DNA from: Nitrospirota bacterium
Lineage (GTDB): Bacteria; JACPQY01
Length of the DNA: 64,000 nt
Direction of reading: 5' to 3'
Assembly (NCBI GenBank): GCA_016180645.1
Contig: JACPAV010000011.1
Location: 94,398-158,397 of the forward strand
In this document: one piece after another, positions 18,234-28,067 of the stretch
Numbering within the stretch: the stretch's first letter is position 1
Layout: the number at the start of each line of letters is the position of its first letter
The notes under the pieces: generated by a model
The model's database searches: none
What the model saw: only the letters and a program-made list of their open reading frames with translations
What the model was told of the DNA's origin: nothing
Position numbers and translations under genes: made by a program

Positions 18234-18293
18234 AGGGTGCGCCTACCGCAGGCAGCGCGCCTCCATTCCGGTAGCCGCGGGCTTCAGCCCGCG
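18221..18293. repeat. Paired palindromic repeats overlapping the SDR stop codon
   Basis: Two hairpins: GACGCACCCATAAAGGGTGC with its GCCTACC tail (18221-18247), and GGTAGCCGCGGGCTTCAGCC with its CGCG tail (18270-18293). The same two units, in reverse order, form the repeat at 52173-52228. The first supplies the final Thr-His-Pro codons and the TAA of the SDR gene. Confidence 0.75.
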
Positions 18294-18299
18294 AAAAGG

Positions 18300-18327
18300 T
18301 TGACAATCCCGACTCCCGCCGTATCAT
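18300..18327 (+). promoter_or_regulatory. Sigma-70-type promoter for thiC
   Basis: TTGACA at 18300-18305, spacer of 16, TATCAT at 18322-18327. The predicted start, near 18334, falls just before the TPP riboswitch. Confidence 0.65.
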
Positions 18328-18337
18328 GGGCCCATAG

Positions 18338-18432
18338 AGCGCTGGGGGTGCCTGTCGGAACAGAAAACCGGCGAGCTGAGAACGAGACTCCGGAAGCCTG
18401 ATCAGGGTCATGCCTGCGAAGGTAAGCGCCGA
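18338..18432 (+). promoter_or_regulatory. TPP riboswitch (THI element)
   Basis: Conserved blocks in order: GGGGGTGCC (18344-18352), CTGAGA (18376-18381), and CCTGATCAGGGTCATGCC followed by TGCGAAGGTAAGC (18397-18427). These match the THI-box consensus, binding thiamine pyrophosphate. It lies between a promoter and thiC, about 57 bases before the start codon. The short distance and the AGGAGG site right after it suggest control of translation initiation rather than a long terminator, but I did not fold it. Confidence 0.9.
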
Positions 18433-18441
18433 CGCCACTAG

Positions 18442-19857
<1,416 letters not shown>

Positions 19858-20685
19858 GTGGACACCTTTCCCGCCGCGCCTGATGCGGGCACCCCCTCCC
19901 TTCTGCTGAGCGGCAGGGACGGCGATCAGAATGGTCAGGGGGTCCACGCGCCGCCCCCGTGGGACTCGCCCGCTCCGATCGACCCCTCCGGGCCAAAGGG
20001 ATCGTCCTTCGTTCGCCGAACCTGGGAGGACTGGGCCGGCGCCCTCTTCTCGCCGCGCGTGTTCTTCCGGGACCTGCGGAGCCGCACCTCCATCAAGCAG
20101 GCGCTGGTCTTTGGGATTGTCTTGAATGCCGCCGGGTCTCTGCTCTCCTTCCCCGTCTCGCTCCTTCGGTGGAAGAGTTCATTGGCCATGCTGGAACAAG
20201 ACGGCCTAAGCCGCTTCTCGTTTCTTCGGCAGATGCTCCAAACGGCTGATTCGGACTCCTTCCTCAAGCTCGGCGCCTATCTGTATCACGGCGGCTCGAT
20301 CCTGCTCTCGCCGATCACCGTTCCCCTCTTCTATCTCGGGCTTGCGATGACCTTCATTCATCCCACGGCCCGCCTCCTTGGAGGAAAGGGAACGTTTGTC
20401 CAGACCGTGATCGCCCTGACCTACACCAGCGCCACCCAGCCCCTACTGCTCCTCGGAATTCTTCCCTTCTTCGGATATGGGGCCTATCTTTTCTATACGA
20501 CCCTTCTCGCGACGATCGCCGTGCGCGAGGCGCATCAATTCTCCACGGGCCAGTCCCTCGTCTCCCTCGGGCTCGGAGGCGTGGTGGCTCCGTTCGTCCT
20601 ACTCATCATCACGCTCGTCCTTGTCGTGCTTCTCATCACCGGCGGCTCCGCCGGGCAGCTTCTGGAAACCTTCCAAGCCGCATGA
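19858..20685 (+). CDS. Yip1-family integral membrane protein
   Basis: 275 aa with a GTG start immediately after the thiC stop. A Pro/Gly-rich cytoplasmic N-terminus of about 60 residues (PPPWDSPAPIDPSG) leads to WEDWAGALFSPRVFFRDL, typical of Yip1-type proteins just before the first helix, then about five membrane segments. Yip1-domain proteins in bacteria have no settled function. Read-through from the riboswitch-controlled thiC transcript is likely, but a direct thiamine role is not shown. Confidence 0.65.
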   Translation: MDTFPAAPDAGTPSLLLSGRDGDQNGQGVHAPPPWDSPAPIDPSGPKGSSFVRRTWEDWAGALFSPRVFFRDLRSRTSIKQALVFGIVLNAAGSLLSFPVSLLRWKSSLAMLEQDGLSRFSFLRQMLQTADSDSFLKLGAYLYHGGSILLSPITVPLFYLGLAMTFIHPTARLLGGKGTFVQTVIALTYTSATQPLLLLGILPFFGYGAYLFYTTLLATIAVREAHQFSTGQSLVSLGLGGVVAPFVLLIITLVLVVLLITGGSAGQLLETFQAA

Positions 20686-20700
20686 CGCACCCGCCGCACC

Positions 20701-20760
20701 GGGTCAATGCTGAATGTTGACAAACCCAGACTGGAGAATGTCAACATTCAGCATTGACCC
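20701..20760. repeat. Perfect 22-bp inverted repeat spanning a start codon
   Basis: Left arm 20701-20722 begins GGGTCAATGCTGAATG; right arm 20739-20760 is its exact reverse complement; the loop is 16 bases. The ATG at 20738 of the next gene sits at the loop/right-arm boundary, so the first residues STFSIDP are encoded by the repeat. The hairpin may act as terminator for the Yip1 gene and hide the start of the hydrolase gene. It resembles the 18-bp hairpin at 37020-37066 in build, not in sequence. Confidence 0.85.
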
Positions 20761-22015
20761 CAAATGGCTCGCGATGCTGCTCGCCGTCGCAGTGATGTCA
20801 TGCAGCGGAGGAACCGACTCCTCATTCTCGCCCGGACTCGCCCGGAAACTGGCCGAGGATCTAGGAGAGACTCCGCTCGATTATTCCGATCCCGCGAAAT
20901 GGGCGTGCACGGCGGACCGGAAGGACGATGTGTGCGATGTGAACTACACGGACACCCGAATCGAAGCCGATGGATCCACGACCCATCAACCGGCGGCGCC
21001 GGACCCTTCGGCACCCATCGATTGCTTCTACATCTATCCCACAGTGGATTGGAGTTTCACGACGGGCAATCACGACGATTTGTCGGAAGTACGTCTCCCC
21101 GAGCTCACGGTACAAACCCAGGCAGGACGATTCTCGGAAGTCTGCCGCGTGTTCGCCCCGTACTACCGGCAGGCCACCATCGCCAGCTACGCCCTCACCA
21201 ATGCGGAGGGCGAACGTATCTTCCGGAAAGCGTTCATGGACGTGGCCACGGCCTTCGAGTACTACCTCGACCACTGGAACAACGGCCGACCGATGGTCCT
21301 CATGGGCCACTCGCAGGGGGCGCAAATGACTTCCTACCTCCTCCACCTCTATTTCGACGGTGCGGACAACAAACTGAGGACAAAACTTCTCCTCGCGCTG
21401 CCCATCGGCTTCAATGTCTTCACACCGACCGGTCAATTCGTCGGGGGATCATTTTCGGACATCCCGTTGTGCACGTCCTCGGACCAAACCGGTTGCGTCA
21501 TTCACTACCGGTCGTTTCCAGAGGGGTATGAGTTTCCGCGCCGCACGGCCATCGGGGGCAGCATCGATGAACTTCTGGGGTCCATGGGCTATCTTTATCG
21601 CTCCTATTCGGCGGGAGATGTCGTCTCGTGCGTGAATCCCTCGAGCGAATCTGCCGGCCCGACGGATGTCGTGATGGACGGCAACGGGAAGACGCAGCCT
21701 TCGAATGACGCGCGGATTCTCGAGGGGACTTTCCTGATGGGGTTGTTCACATCCCCGGGGGCGAGCCCCACGGCCGTCCAGTCCGCCCAACATCTGCCCG
21801 GCCGCTACACGGCTACTTGCCGAAAAGAGCCGGACGGCGACGCCTATCTTGCTATCGGCCTTCGCGAACGGTCAGGCACAATCGACGTCCGAGGGGACCC
21901 CCTCAGCACGTCGCAATCCCTCGGCAGCCTCGGACTGCATCTTTACGATTTCAACCTCGCCCTCGGAGACCTGATCATGCAGGTGCGCGTCCGCTCCGCC
22001 GCATTCAGCCGTTAG
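20738..22015 (+). CDS. DUF3089 alpha/beta-hydrolase lipoprotein
   Basis: 425 aa from ATG 20738. The N-terminus PKWLAMLLAVAVMSC gives a lipobox, so it is a lipoprotein. The mature part matches DUF3089 proteins: CFYIYPTVDW, VFAPYYRQAT, then the nucleophile elbow MGHSQGAQM, and IGFNVFTP. The Asp and His of the triad are expected in the last third. DUF3089 proteins are predicted esterases or lipases of unknown substrate. The start is built from an inverted repeat, which may reduce translation; an ATG at 20774 would leave too short a signal peptide. Confidence 0.78.
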   Translation: MSTFSIDPKWLAMLLAVAVMSCSGGTDSSFSPGLARKLAEDLGETPLDYSDPAKWACTADRKDDVCDVNYTDTRIEADGSTTHQPAAPDPSAPIDCFYIYPTVDWSFTTGNHDDLSEVRLPELTVQTQAGRFSEVCRVFAPYYRQATIASYALTNAEGERIFRKAFMDVATAFEYYLDHWNNGRPMVLMGHSQGAQMTSYLLHLYFDGADNKLRTKLLLALPIGFNVFTPTGQFVGGSFSDIPLCTSSDQTGCVIHYRSFPEGYEFPRRTAIGGSIDELLGSMGYLYRSYSAGDVVSCVNPSSESAGPTDVVMDGNGKTQPSNDARILEGTFLMGLFTSPGASPTAVQSAQHLPGRYTATCRKEPDGDAYLAIGLRERSGTIDVRGDPLSTSQSLGSLGLHLYDFNLALGDLIMQVRVRSAAFSR

Positions 22016-22021
22016 CACCCA

Positions 22022-22831
22022 TCACCCTCCGGACTTCGGCTCCAGCATGCCCTCCAGCGGGCTGGAAGCCGTGGCGTAGAGTCGGCGGGGAATTCGACCC
22101 GCCCGATAGGCGAGCCGCCCGGCCTCGGCGGCGAGTCGCATCGCGCGCGCCATCTGTACGGGATGCTCGGCACCCGCAACTGCCGAATTCATAAGCACGC
22201 CGTCCGCTCCGAGTTCCATCGCCACGGCCACATCGGACGCCGTCCCCACACCCGCATCCACGATAAGCGGCACTTTCACCAGGTCCCGTATGATTTGAAG
22301 GTTGTACGGATTGCGGATGCCCATGCCGGAACCGATGGGAGCGCCCAACGGCATCACCGCCGCGCATCCCATGTCCGCGAGCTTCCGGCACGTAATGGGA
22401 TCGTCGTTGCAATAGGGAAGCACAACGAAACCCTCGGCCAGAAGGGTCTGTGCCGCCTTCAGCAGCTCGGGCACATCGGGGAATAAGGTCTCGTCGTCCC
22501 CGATGACCTCGAGTTTCACCCAGTGGGTGGTGAGTGCTTCCCTCGCGAGCTGCGCCGTGAGGACGGCTTCCTTCGCCGTGTAGCAACCGGCCGTATTCGG
22601 CAGGATGAAATACCGGGATCGATCGAGGAGTTTCAGCACGCTTTCATCGGAGGAATCCTTCAGGTTGAGGCGGCGAATCGCCACGGTCACCATTTCCGTT
22701 CCACTCGCTTCCAGAGCTTCGAGCATGACGCGAGGGCTGGGGTATCGCGCCGTCCCCAGAATCAATCGCGACCGGAAGTCGCGGTCGGCGATATGCAGGG
22801 TATCACCCCTGTCCATGTCTTGCCCCGGAGC
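22022..22831 (-). CDS. thiG: Thiazole synthase ThiG
   Basis: 269 aa from ATG 22831, 7 bases after the thiS stop; ATGs at 22864 and 22816 are also possible. ThiG builds the thiazole phosphate from DXP, dehydroglycine and ThiS-thiocarboxylate. Seen: [37 protein letters not shown], the Schiff-base Lys in [32 protein letters not shown] and [14 protein letters not shown]. It is the last gene of the operon thiO-thiS-thiG. Confidence 0.96.
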   Translation of the reverse strand, partial: APGQDMDRGDTLHIADRDFRSRLILGTARYPSPRVMLEALEASGTEMVTVAIRRLNLKDSSDESVLKLLDRSRYFILPNTAGCYTAKEAVLTAQLAREALTTHWVKLEVIGDDETLFPDVPELLKAAQTLLAEGFVVLPYCNDDPITCRKLADMGCAAVMPLGAPIGSGMGIRNPYNLQIIRDLVKVPLIVDAGVGTASDVAVAMELGADGVLMNSAVAGAEHPVQMARAMRLAAEAGRLAYRAGRIPRRLYATASSPLEGMLEPKSGG

Positions 22832-22838
22832 CATGCGC

Positions 22839-23045
22839 CTAGCCCCCCTGGACGGGGCGGACAATCTCGATCCGATCGCCCATTTGAATCCGCAGAGAAC
22901 CCCATCGCCCTTTCGGAATCACTTCGTCGTTCACGGCGACGGCCGTTCCCGATTGCTCGGGGGAGAGTTGGAGATTCCGGATTACATCCGACAGGACGGC
23001 ATTCTCATCTACCGACACCATCTCACCGTTCACGGAAACGTCCAT
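22839..23045 (-). CDS. thiS: Sulfur carrier protein ThiS
   Basis: 68 aa from ATG 23045. The frame is open further upstream, but 23045 is right because it follows the thiO stop by 10 bases and gives a standard ThiS. It is a beta-grasp protein ending in VRPVQGG; the terminal Gly-Gly is adenylated and loaded with sulfur. It is a useful contrast with the internal Gly-Gly of the TtuB-like domain at 4739: here the stop codon comes directly after the second Gly. Confidence 0.95.
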   Translation of the reverse strand: MDVSVNGEMVSVDENAVLSDVIRNLQLSPEQSGTAVAVNDEVIPKGRWGSLRIQMGDRIEIVRPVQGG

Positions 23046-23055
23046 GACCCCGCCC

Positions 23056-24207
23056 TCATGAATCCAGACGGCGGTTCGCGAACCGCATCGGCGAGAACGG
23101 CCGGAGTACATCCGGGCAGCGGCCGGTCGTCAGCAGTTCGCTCATCGCGTAAGCCGTGATAGGAGTGAGCAGGATCCCATGCCGGTAATGACCGGTGGCA
23201 TAAAAGAGTCCCTGTACGTCCGTGCCGCCAAGCAAGGGCGCGTGGTCTCTGCTCCCCGGCCTCAGCCCGACCTGAATCTCCTCCAGATGCAGCTCATAGA
23301 TCGCGGGCATGGCCTCCCATGCCCGTTGGAGCAGTTTCATGATCGGCCCGGCCGTGGGGAGTGTGTCGAATCCCATCTCCTCACTGGTTGCACCGACCAT
23401 CAGGCGGCCATCGTCCTTCGGCGCCAGGTAGACGTCCGGTGCCCGGACGGCATGTTTGGGCCGGCACGCGTCGGACATCCTGAGTGTGAGAATCTGACCT
23501 TTAACCGGGCGGACGGCCGGCGCGATGGCCGTGGGAATCCCCGCGATGTCGCGCGACCAGCAACCTGCGGCCACGACAACGGTCTCCGCCTCCATCATTT
23601 CCTCGCCGGCGCGAACCCCTCGCACGCGACCGTTCCTGATCGAGATCGATCGGACCGGAGTCTCCTCATGAATTTTCCCCCCTCGTGACTTTACGCCGCG
23701 GATCAAGGCCTCGACCATCGCCCGGTTATTGACCTGGGCGTCACCCGGCATCCACACGGCGGCGCAGGTCCGCGGAGATAGAAGCGGCTCCCGCTCGCGC
23801 GCCACCGCTCCGTCCAGCCACTCTGCGGCCAGTCCCACCCTCTCGCGGAATCGCATCAACCGCCGCAGCCGTTCGACATCATCGCGGTTGAGACCGATCA
23901 TCAGGCTCCCGCTGCGATCCATCGCCACCTTCCTTCCCGAATCCTCTTCCAACTCCTGGATACACTGCGGGTACAAACGGAGGCTTGCCTCGGTGAGGCG
24001 CAGGAGGTCTTCCTCTTCAAATCCCGCCTCTGCGCCCGGGGCCAGCATCCCGGCGGCCACCCAACTCGCGCCACGACCCGCCCGGTCGCGTTCGAGAATT
24101 TCAACGGATCGGCCCCGACGCGCGAGCTGCCAGCCGAGGGAGAGGCCGACGATTCCGCCTCCGACGATCACGATCCTCTCATGCTCCACGATGGTGCCCC
24201 CAGTCAT
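23056..24207 (-). CDS. thiO: Glycine oxidase ThiO
   Basis: 383 aa FAD-dependent amine oxidase that turns glycine into dehydroglycine for ThiG. The N-terminal dinucleotide fold IVIVGGGIVGLSLGWQLARRG and SWVAAGMLAPGAEA are diagnostic. VVVAAGCWSRDI, GQILTLRM and YATGHYRHGILLTPI follow, the last being the FAD/substrate region. Using ThiO rather than the radical-SAM ThiH implies thiazole synthesis works with oxygen present. First gene of the thiO-thiS-thiG operon. Confidence 0.94.
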   Translation of the reverse strand: MTGGTIVEHERIVIVGGGIVGLSLGWQLARRGRSVEILERDRAGRGASWVAAGMLAPGAEAGFEEEDLLRLTEASLRLYPQCIQELEEDSGRKVAMDRSGSLMIGLNRDDVERLRRLMRFRERVGLAAEWLDGAVAREREPLLSPRTCAAVWMPGDAQVNNRAMVEALIRGVKSRGGKIHEETPVRSISIRNGRVRGVRAGEEMMEAETVVVAAGCWSRDIAGIPTAIAPAVRPVKGQILTLRMSDACRPKHAVRAPDVYLAPKDDGRLMVGATSEEMGFDTLPTAGPIMKLLQRAWEAMPAIYELHLEEIQVGLRPGSRDHAPLLGGTDVQGLFYATGHYRHGILLTPITAYAMSELLTTGRCPDVLRPFSPMRFANRRLDS

Positions 24208-24236
24208 TGCGCACGGCTGAGCCGATGCCTCGCTCG

Positions 24237-24292
24237 CCCTTCGACGGGCTCAGGGTGAGCGGGTTATTTCCGCTCATGGTGATCCCGTCGAC
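24237..24292. repeat. Palindromic repeat, TTCGACGGGCTCAGGGTGAGCGG-type
   Basis: An imperfect inverted repeat: TTCGACGGGCTCAGGGTGAG then CGG, a short AT-rich loop, and CCGCTCATGGTGATCCCGTC. A second copy is at 30555-30616, and a half copy (CTTCGACGGCGCTCAGTACG) near 36987. It sits between divergent or unrelated genes and probably acts as a spacer or transcript-stabilising hairpin. Confidence 0.7.
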
Positions 24293-24300
24293 CAAGCGGT

Positions 24301-24873
24301 TCAGAATTCGATTCGCAGGACGGCGCCGTAGGTGTCCCGCGTCATCAACGGCGCCAGGCGCAGTCCGTATTCCTCCCGCCGATCCGGCGGCCCCTCGGAG
24401 TACCTTCGCACGGCGTCGTCAATATCGAACCAATCATAGATCGTCAGAGCGGTCCAGCCAACCCCCCCCAGCAGGATGGCCATGGACTCCCCTGGCCTAA
24501 GCGAACGGTCTTCATCCTTCGCACCCGCAGCGGCGCCCGCGGCCACGCCCATCGCCAGGAACCGGAACATTGAGAATAAGAACGCATGCTCGTATTCCTC
24601 GCAGTAGACATGCCCCATGGACGGCGCTACCCCCAATCCCGCCGCGCCGAGCACCGTGCCCATAGCCTGGGCATTCGCGTTGTCTTGCGATTTTCCGAAA
24701 AAGTACAAACCGGCCCCGCCGCCGCCGACGATCAGAGTGGATCCGATACCCAGAAAACGAGCCGTCCCCACGCTCTTTGTTCGGGGCTCCTGGGCGGCCG
24801 CCGGACCGACGTGGGTCCCGACCAAGGCGAGAACGACGGTCGTCAGGGTTCCAAATCTACACCAGAATGGCAT
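24301..24873 (-). CDS. Exported hypothetical protein, DUF5683-like small membrane/outer-membrane protein
   Basis: 190 aa from ATG 24873, which opens a signal peptide (PFWCRFGTLTTVVLALVGT to AAAQEPR). The mature part has Gly-rich hydrophobic stretches (TLIVGGGGAGLYFFG, LGAAGLGVAPSMGHVY, LLGGVGWTALTIYDWFDIDDA) and a C-terminal AVLRIEF like a beta strand. The GHxY...DW/DIDDA pattern resembles DUF5683-like proteins. Function unknown. Confidence 0.6.
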   Translation of the reverse strand: MPFWCRFGTLTTVVLALVGTHVGPAAAQEPRTKSVGTARFLGIGSTLIVGGGGAGLYFFGKSQDNANAQAMGTVLGAAGLGVAPSMGHVYCEEYEHAFLFSMFRFLAMGVAAGAAAGAKDEDRSLRPGESMAILLGGVGWTALTIYDWFDIDDAVRRYSEGPPDRREEYGLRLAPLMTRDTYGAVLRIEF

Positions 24874-25020
24874 GTGGCTATGCTTCCCGGCTCCCATGCG
24901 GCGGGCAGTCTACCATAGATGACCCAAAAACATGATTGAAAAACGCTGGAACGACGCTGACAGGAAGGAACGATCCGCGTTCGTCTTGTGGACCCCCCGT
25001 GGCCATGTTAGCGTTGTGGA

Positions 25021-26559
25021 ATGATTCGGGGGCACGCCACCGAAGAAGGCACCGCCGCGTATGCGCGCACACACACGGCCACGGGGAATGGGTTTCGTTC
25101 CTTCGGCAAGACCGGTCTGACCACCGGGCCGGTGGGATTTGGGGGATACCGCATCCATCCATCGGACGAAACTCACGCCGAAGCCCTCTCCGCCGCTCTC
25201 TTGCGAGGTTCCAACCTCATCGATACCTCCAGCAATTACACCGACGGCGGCAGTGAGACGCTCATCGGTCACGTACTCCAGGAGTTGATCTCAAAAGACA
25301 AGCTCAAGCGGGAACAGGTCGTCGTCGTTTCCAAAGTCGGCTACATGCAGGGAGAAAACCTGCGCGTGGCGGAAGAACGCGAGAAGGCCGGCAGGCCCTT
25401 CCCGGAAGTCGTTCCCTACATGGATGGCTGCTGGCATTGTCTCCATCCGGATTTCCTGGAGGATCAACTTCAACGTTCGCTGGCGCGGCTCGGTCTGGAC
25501 TGCATCGACGTCTACCTGCTCCACAATCCCGAATACTATCTGGGTTACGCGCGGAAAAAGCAGCCCGATTCGATCGCGACGCTCCGAAAGGAGTACTATC
25601 GGCGGATTCGGCAGGCATTCGAATGGCTCGATCAACAGGCGCGGGCGGGTCGCATCTCCGGCTACGGGATTTCTTCCAACACATTCCCTTCCGCGGCGGA
25701 TGATCCGGAAGCCACCTCCCTGGAAGACATCCTCAAGGCCGCCGGCGAAATGGGCCCCTCCTCGCATTTCACCGCGCTGCAACTGCCCATGAATCTGTTT
25801 GAATCTGGCGGATGGACCCGCAAGAATCAACGCTCAGGCACGGTGAGCGTTCTGGAACTTGCCCGTGAGAACGGCATCGGGGTCTTGATCAACCGCCCGC
25901 TGAACGCAATCACGGGAAACGCCATGATTCGTCTCGCGGATTTCCCGACGGAGGACGAGGCGCTCACTCAAAATCGAATTCAGAAGGCTCTCCAGTCCGT
26001 CGTTGCGTTGGAGCAGGAGTTTTCCGCCACGGTATGGCCCCAGGTCGCCGCGATGGGCATCGACGAGCGGGCGTCGACAGCCTTCTCCCTCGCCGGCGAG
26101 CTGAAGGACCACTATGCTTCCTTCGAGAACTTGGAGCACTGGACGCACGTGGCCGAATCGATGGTCTGGCCGCGGTTTTCGCAGTTGGCGGGGTACCTCG
26201 ATCAGGCCACCCGGGGCCATGCGGGCTGGCGCGAGTGGGCACGTCGGTACGGACGCGCTCTGGGCGATCTGACCGAAGCCATCTCTCAGCTCTATTCCAG
26301 CCGCGCGCAAGTCCGCTCCGTGCGCATCACCCAGGAGCTGGAGGATCTCGATCCCGAGACCAAAACCTCTTCGACCCTCTCTCAAAAAGCGATTCGCGCC
26401 CTCACTTCCATGCCGGGAGTCTCGTGCGTTCTCGTGGGAATGCGAAGGCCGGCCTACGTGACCGATAGTCTGACCGTTCTCTCCCAGCCACCCTTCCATC
26501 TGCCCGCGAAGCTCTTCGAGCAAAGCGATCGGGTTGCGCGGGCCGCGATGGCGGCTTAA
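25021..26559 (+). CDS. Aldo/keto reductase family protein, long form
   Basis: 512 aa, about 200 longer than a usual AKR. The barrel shows the tetrad: Asp and Tyr in NLIDTSSNYTDGG, Lys in VVVSKVGY, His in YLLHNPEY. The PYMDGCWHCLHPDFLEDQLQRSL segment fits AKRs acting on lactones or sugars. The extra C-terminal half (about 310-470, helical) separates the barrel's last strands; KAIRALTSMPGVSCVLVGMRRPAYV near the end is the usual AKR cofactor-site segment. So the helical part is an insertion within the barrel. Substrate unknown. Confidence 0.8.
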   Translation: MIRGHATEEGTAAYARTHTATGNGFRSFGKTGLTTGPVGFGGYRIHPSDETHAEALSAALLRGSNLIDTSSNYTDGGSETLIGHVLQELISKDKLKREQVVVVSKVGYMQGENLRVAEEREKAGRPFPEVVPYMDGCWHCLHPDFLEDQLQRSLARLGLDCIDVYLLHNPEYYLGYARKKQPDSIATLRKEYYRRIRQAFEWLDQQARAGRISGYGISSNTFPSAADDPEATSLEDILKAAGEMGPSSHFTALQLPMNLFESGGWTRKNQRSGTVSVLELARENGIGVLINRPLNAITGNAMIRLADFPTEDEALTQNRIQKALQSVVALEQEFSATVWPQVAAMGIDERASTAFSLAGELKDHYASFENLEHWTHVAESMVWPRFSQLAGYLDQATRGHAGWREWARRYGRALGDLTEAISQLYSSRAQVRSVRITQELEDLDPETKTSSTLSQKAIRALTSMPGVSCVLVGMRRPAYVTDSLTVLSQPPFHLPAKLFEQSDRVARAAMAA

Positions 26560-26579
26560 AACATCTTCCGAGGCTGACG

Positions 26580-27065
26580 ATGGACGACGATCTGGAAAAG
26601 AAACGGGCCTTGGAGCTCTGGAATGAGGGTTTACGCGCCCAGATGGAGGGTAACATCGAGAAGGCCATCGAGCTCTACACCCGATCCATCGAGATTCATG
26701 CCACGGCCGAGGCGTACACCTTCAGGGGATGGGCCTACAGCTTTCAGAACCGCGTGGACGAGGCGATTGAGGAATGCAAGAGAGCCATCGAAGTCGATCC
26801 GACGTTTGGGAATCCTTACAACGACATCGGATCCTACCTAGTTCACAAGGGCAAGAACGACGAGGCCATTGAGTGGTTTGAAAAAGCGAAACTCGCGCCG
26901 CGCTACGACCCGAAACATTTCCCCTACATGAATCTCGGGCGCCTCTTCGCGGCGAAGGGCATGATCCTCCGCGCCATCAAGGAATTTGAGGAAGCCCTCA
27001 AGATCCAGCCCCGCGAGCCCACCTGCATGAAGGCCCTCCGCGAACTCAAAGCCGGACTGAACTGA
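26580..27065 (+). CDS. TPR-repeat protein
   Basis: 161 aa, soluble, no signal peptide. Four tetratricopeptide units are visible (AIELYTRSIEIHATAEAYTF, RVDEAIEECKRAIEVDPTFG, KNDEAIEWFEKAKLAPRYD, ILRAIKEFEEALKIQPREP). TPR proteins bind partners; the partner here is unknown. It lies 20 bases after the aldo/keto reductase and is probably cotranscribed. Its stop is followed within a few bases by a repeat bordering a pseudogene. Confidence 0.85.
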   Translation: MDDDLEKKRALELWNEGLRAQMEGNIEKAIELYTRSIEIHATAEAYTFRGWAYSFQNRVDEAIEECKRAIEVDPTFGNPYNDIGSYLVHKGKNDEAIEWFEKAKLAPRYDPKHFPYMNLGRLFAAKGMILRAIKEFEEALKIQPREPTCMKALRELKAGLN

Positions 27066-27067
27066 AT

Positions 27068-27088
27068 AGGGGACATTCTACTTTTCCG
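27068..27088 (+). repeat. Direct repeat, left copy (GGGGACATTCTACTTTTCC)
   Basis: This 21-base sequence and the copy at 28026-28046 are identical except for one T/C change and point the same way. They bracket a broken lipoprotein gene. Repeats of this kind resemble REP ends left by REP-associated transposases. Confidence 0.75.
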
Positions 27089-27096
27089 CCGAAATC

Positions 27097-27957
27097 CTAT
27101 TTCGCTGCACCTCCTGGAGGGTGGGTTACCGCCGAAGCTTCATTGCTCGGTTCAGATCGCCCTCCACGATTGGCGTAGTAAACGCGATACGTGTAGCGCG
27201 TGTTTGCTCTCAGTCCGGAGTCCTCGTGCTTGTTGGTGCCTGGATCGAGAAGCGCGATCTCCGCAAAATCGGAACCCACTTCCCGCCGCTCCACGCCGGT
27301 CTTGTGGGTCACCCCCTCGCGATTTCGCCATTCAAGAGCAACTGACGTGGCGTTCAAGGGCGATGCGGTCAACATGCCGGGCCAATCCAAGGGCGCGGGT
27401 GCAAAAGTGCATCGTGCGCTCTCACATATCTCTTTCCCGGGGAGCGAGGCACAACTGGCGATTTCGTGGCATTCACAGCCGCTCTCCCTCCATCCCTTTT
27501 CCCATCCTTCAATTCGGACCAACTCCGAGCGACGTGTTCCATGGGGGCATAAGCAAGGATCGCCCACCGTCACTCAATCGGCATCTTCGGCACAGGACAC
27601 CTCCTGGGAAAGGACGATTTCTTTTCGGATCGTTTCCAATCCCTGATCGCAGGCTTCCTGTCGTCGAATCTCCTCCTCGAGCTCCTCCTGTGTCATGCGG
27701 TGGATCGTGCTCGCACGCGAGAAACCATCCCTGACTCCTCCCCGTTCTCCACCACGCACGCCGGTATCCTCATCTCCCGTGGCAGCCTTGCAAGCGCGTG
27801 CTCCTGAAGTGCTGTCTTCGGCAATGAGATACTACGGCTCCACCTCGGCGATCACGTTTTCGTGTCCTGAGCCACAGCCAAGCAGAAGACACAATCCGAC
27901 CAACCAGTTGAATGGGTTGGCTTTGGGCTGGTGCCTTCGGGGTGCATCAGGTGTCAT
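27097..27957 (-). pseudogene. Broken fibronectin-III lipoprotein gene
   Basis: One reading frame from ATG 27957 gives a lipoprotein start (MTPDAPRR, then WLVGLCLLLGCGSG with the lipobox Cys), but a TAG interrupts it at 27832-27834 and a TGA at 27574-27576. The last part (158 codons) is a Cys-rich segment followed by a clear Fn3 domain (SPLNATSVALEWRN, LRANTRYTYRVYYANRGGRSEP). The frame is unbroken by indels. Two different stop codons argue for decay rather than recoding. The 3' part could still be made from a GTG at 27573 but would lack a signal peptide. Direct repeats flank the gene. Confidence 0.65.
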
Positions 27958-28025
27958 CTGTCTAATTCCCCCGAATCGATCCTCATGGACCGAGGATACG
28001 CCTTTCGGGAAAGCGAATCCAGAAA

Positions 28026-28046
28026 AGGGGACACTCTACTTTTCCG
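28026..28046 (+). repeat. Direct repeat, right copy (GGGGACACTCTACTTTTCC)
   Basis: Partner of 27068-27088, 20 of 21 bases identical, about 940 bases away, same orientation. Confidence 0.75.
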
Positions 28047-28067
28047 AGAAGCTCCCCGGACGGCGCT

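Noticed and set aside
27574-27576. In-frame TGA in the fibronectin-III lipoprotein as a selenocysteine codon, since selC is present
   Set aside because: A TAG also interrupts the same frame upstream, the context has no CxxU or UxxC redox motif, and I saw no SECIS-like stem right after the TGA. Decay is simpler.
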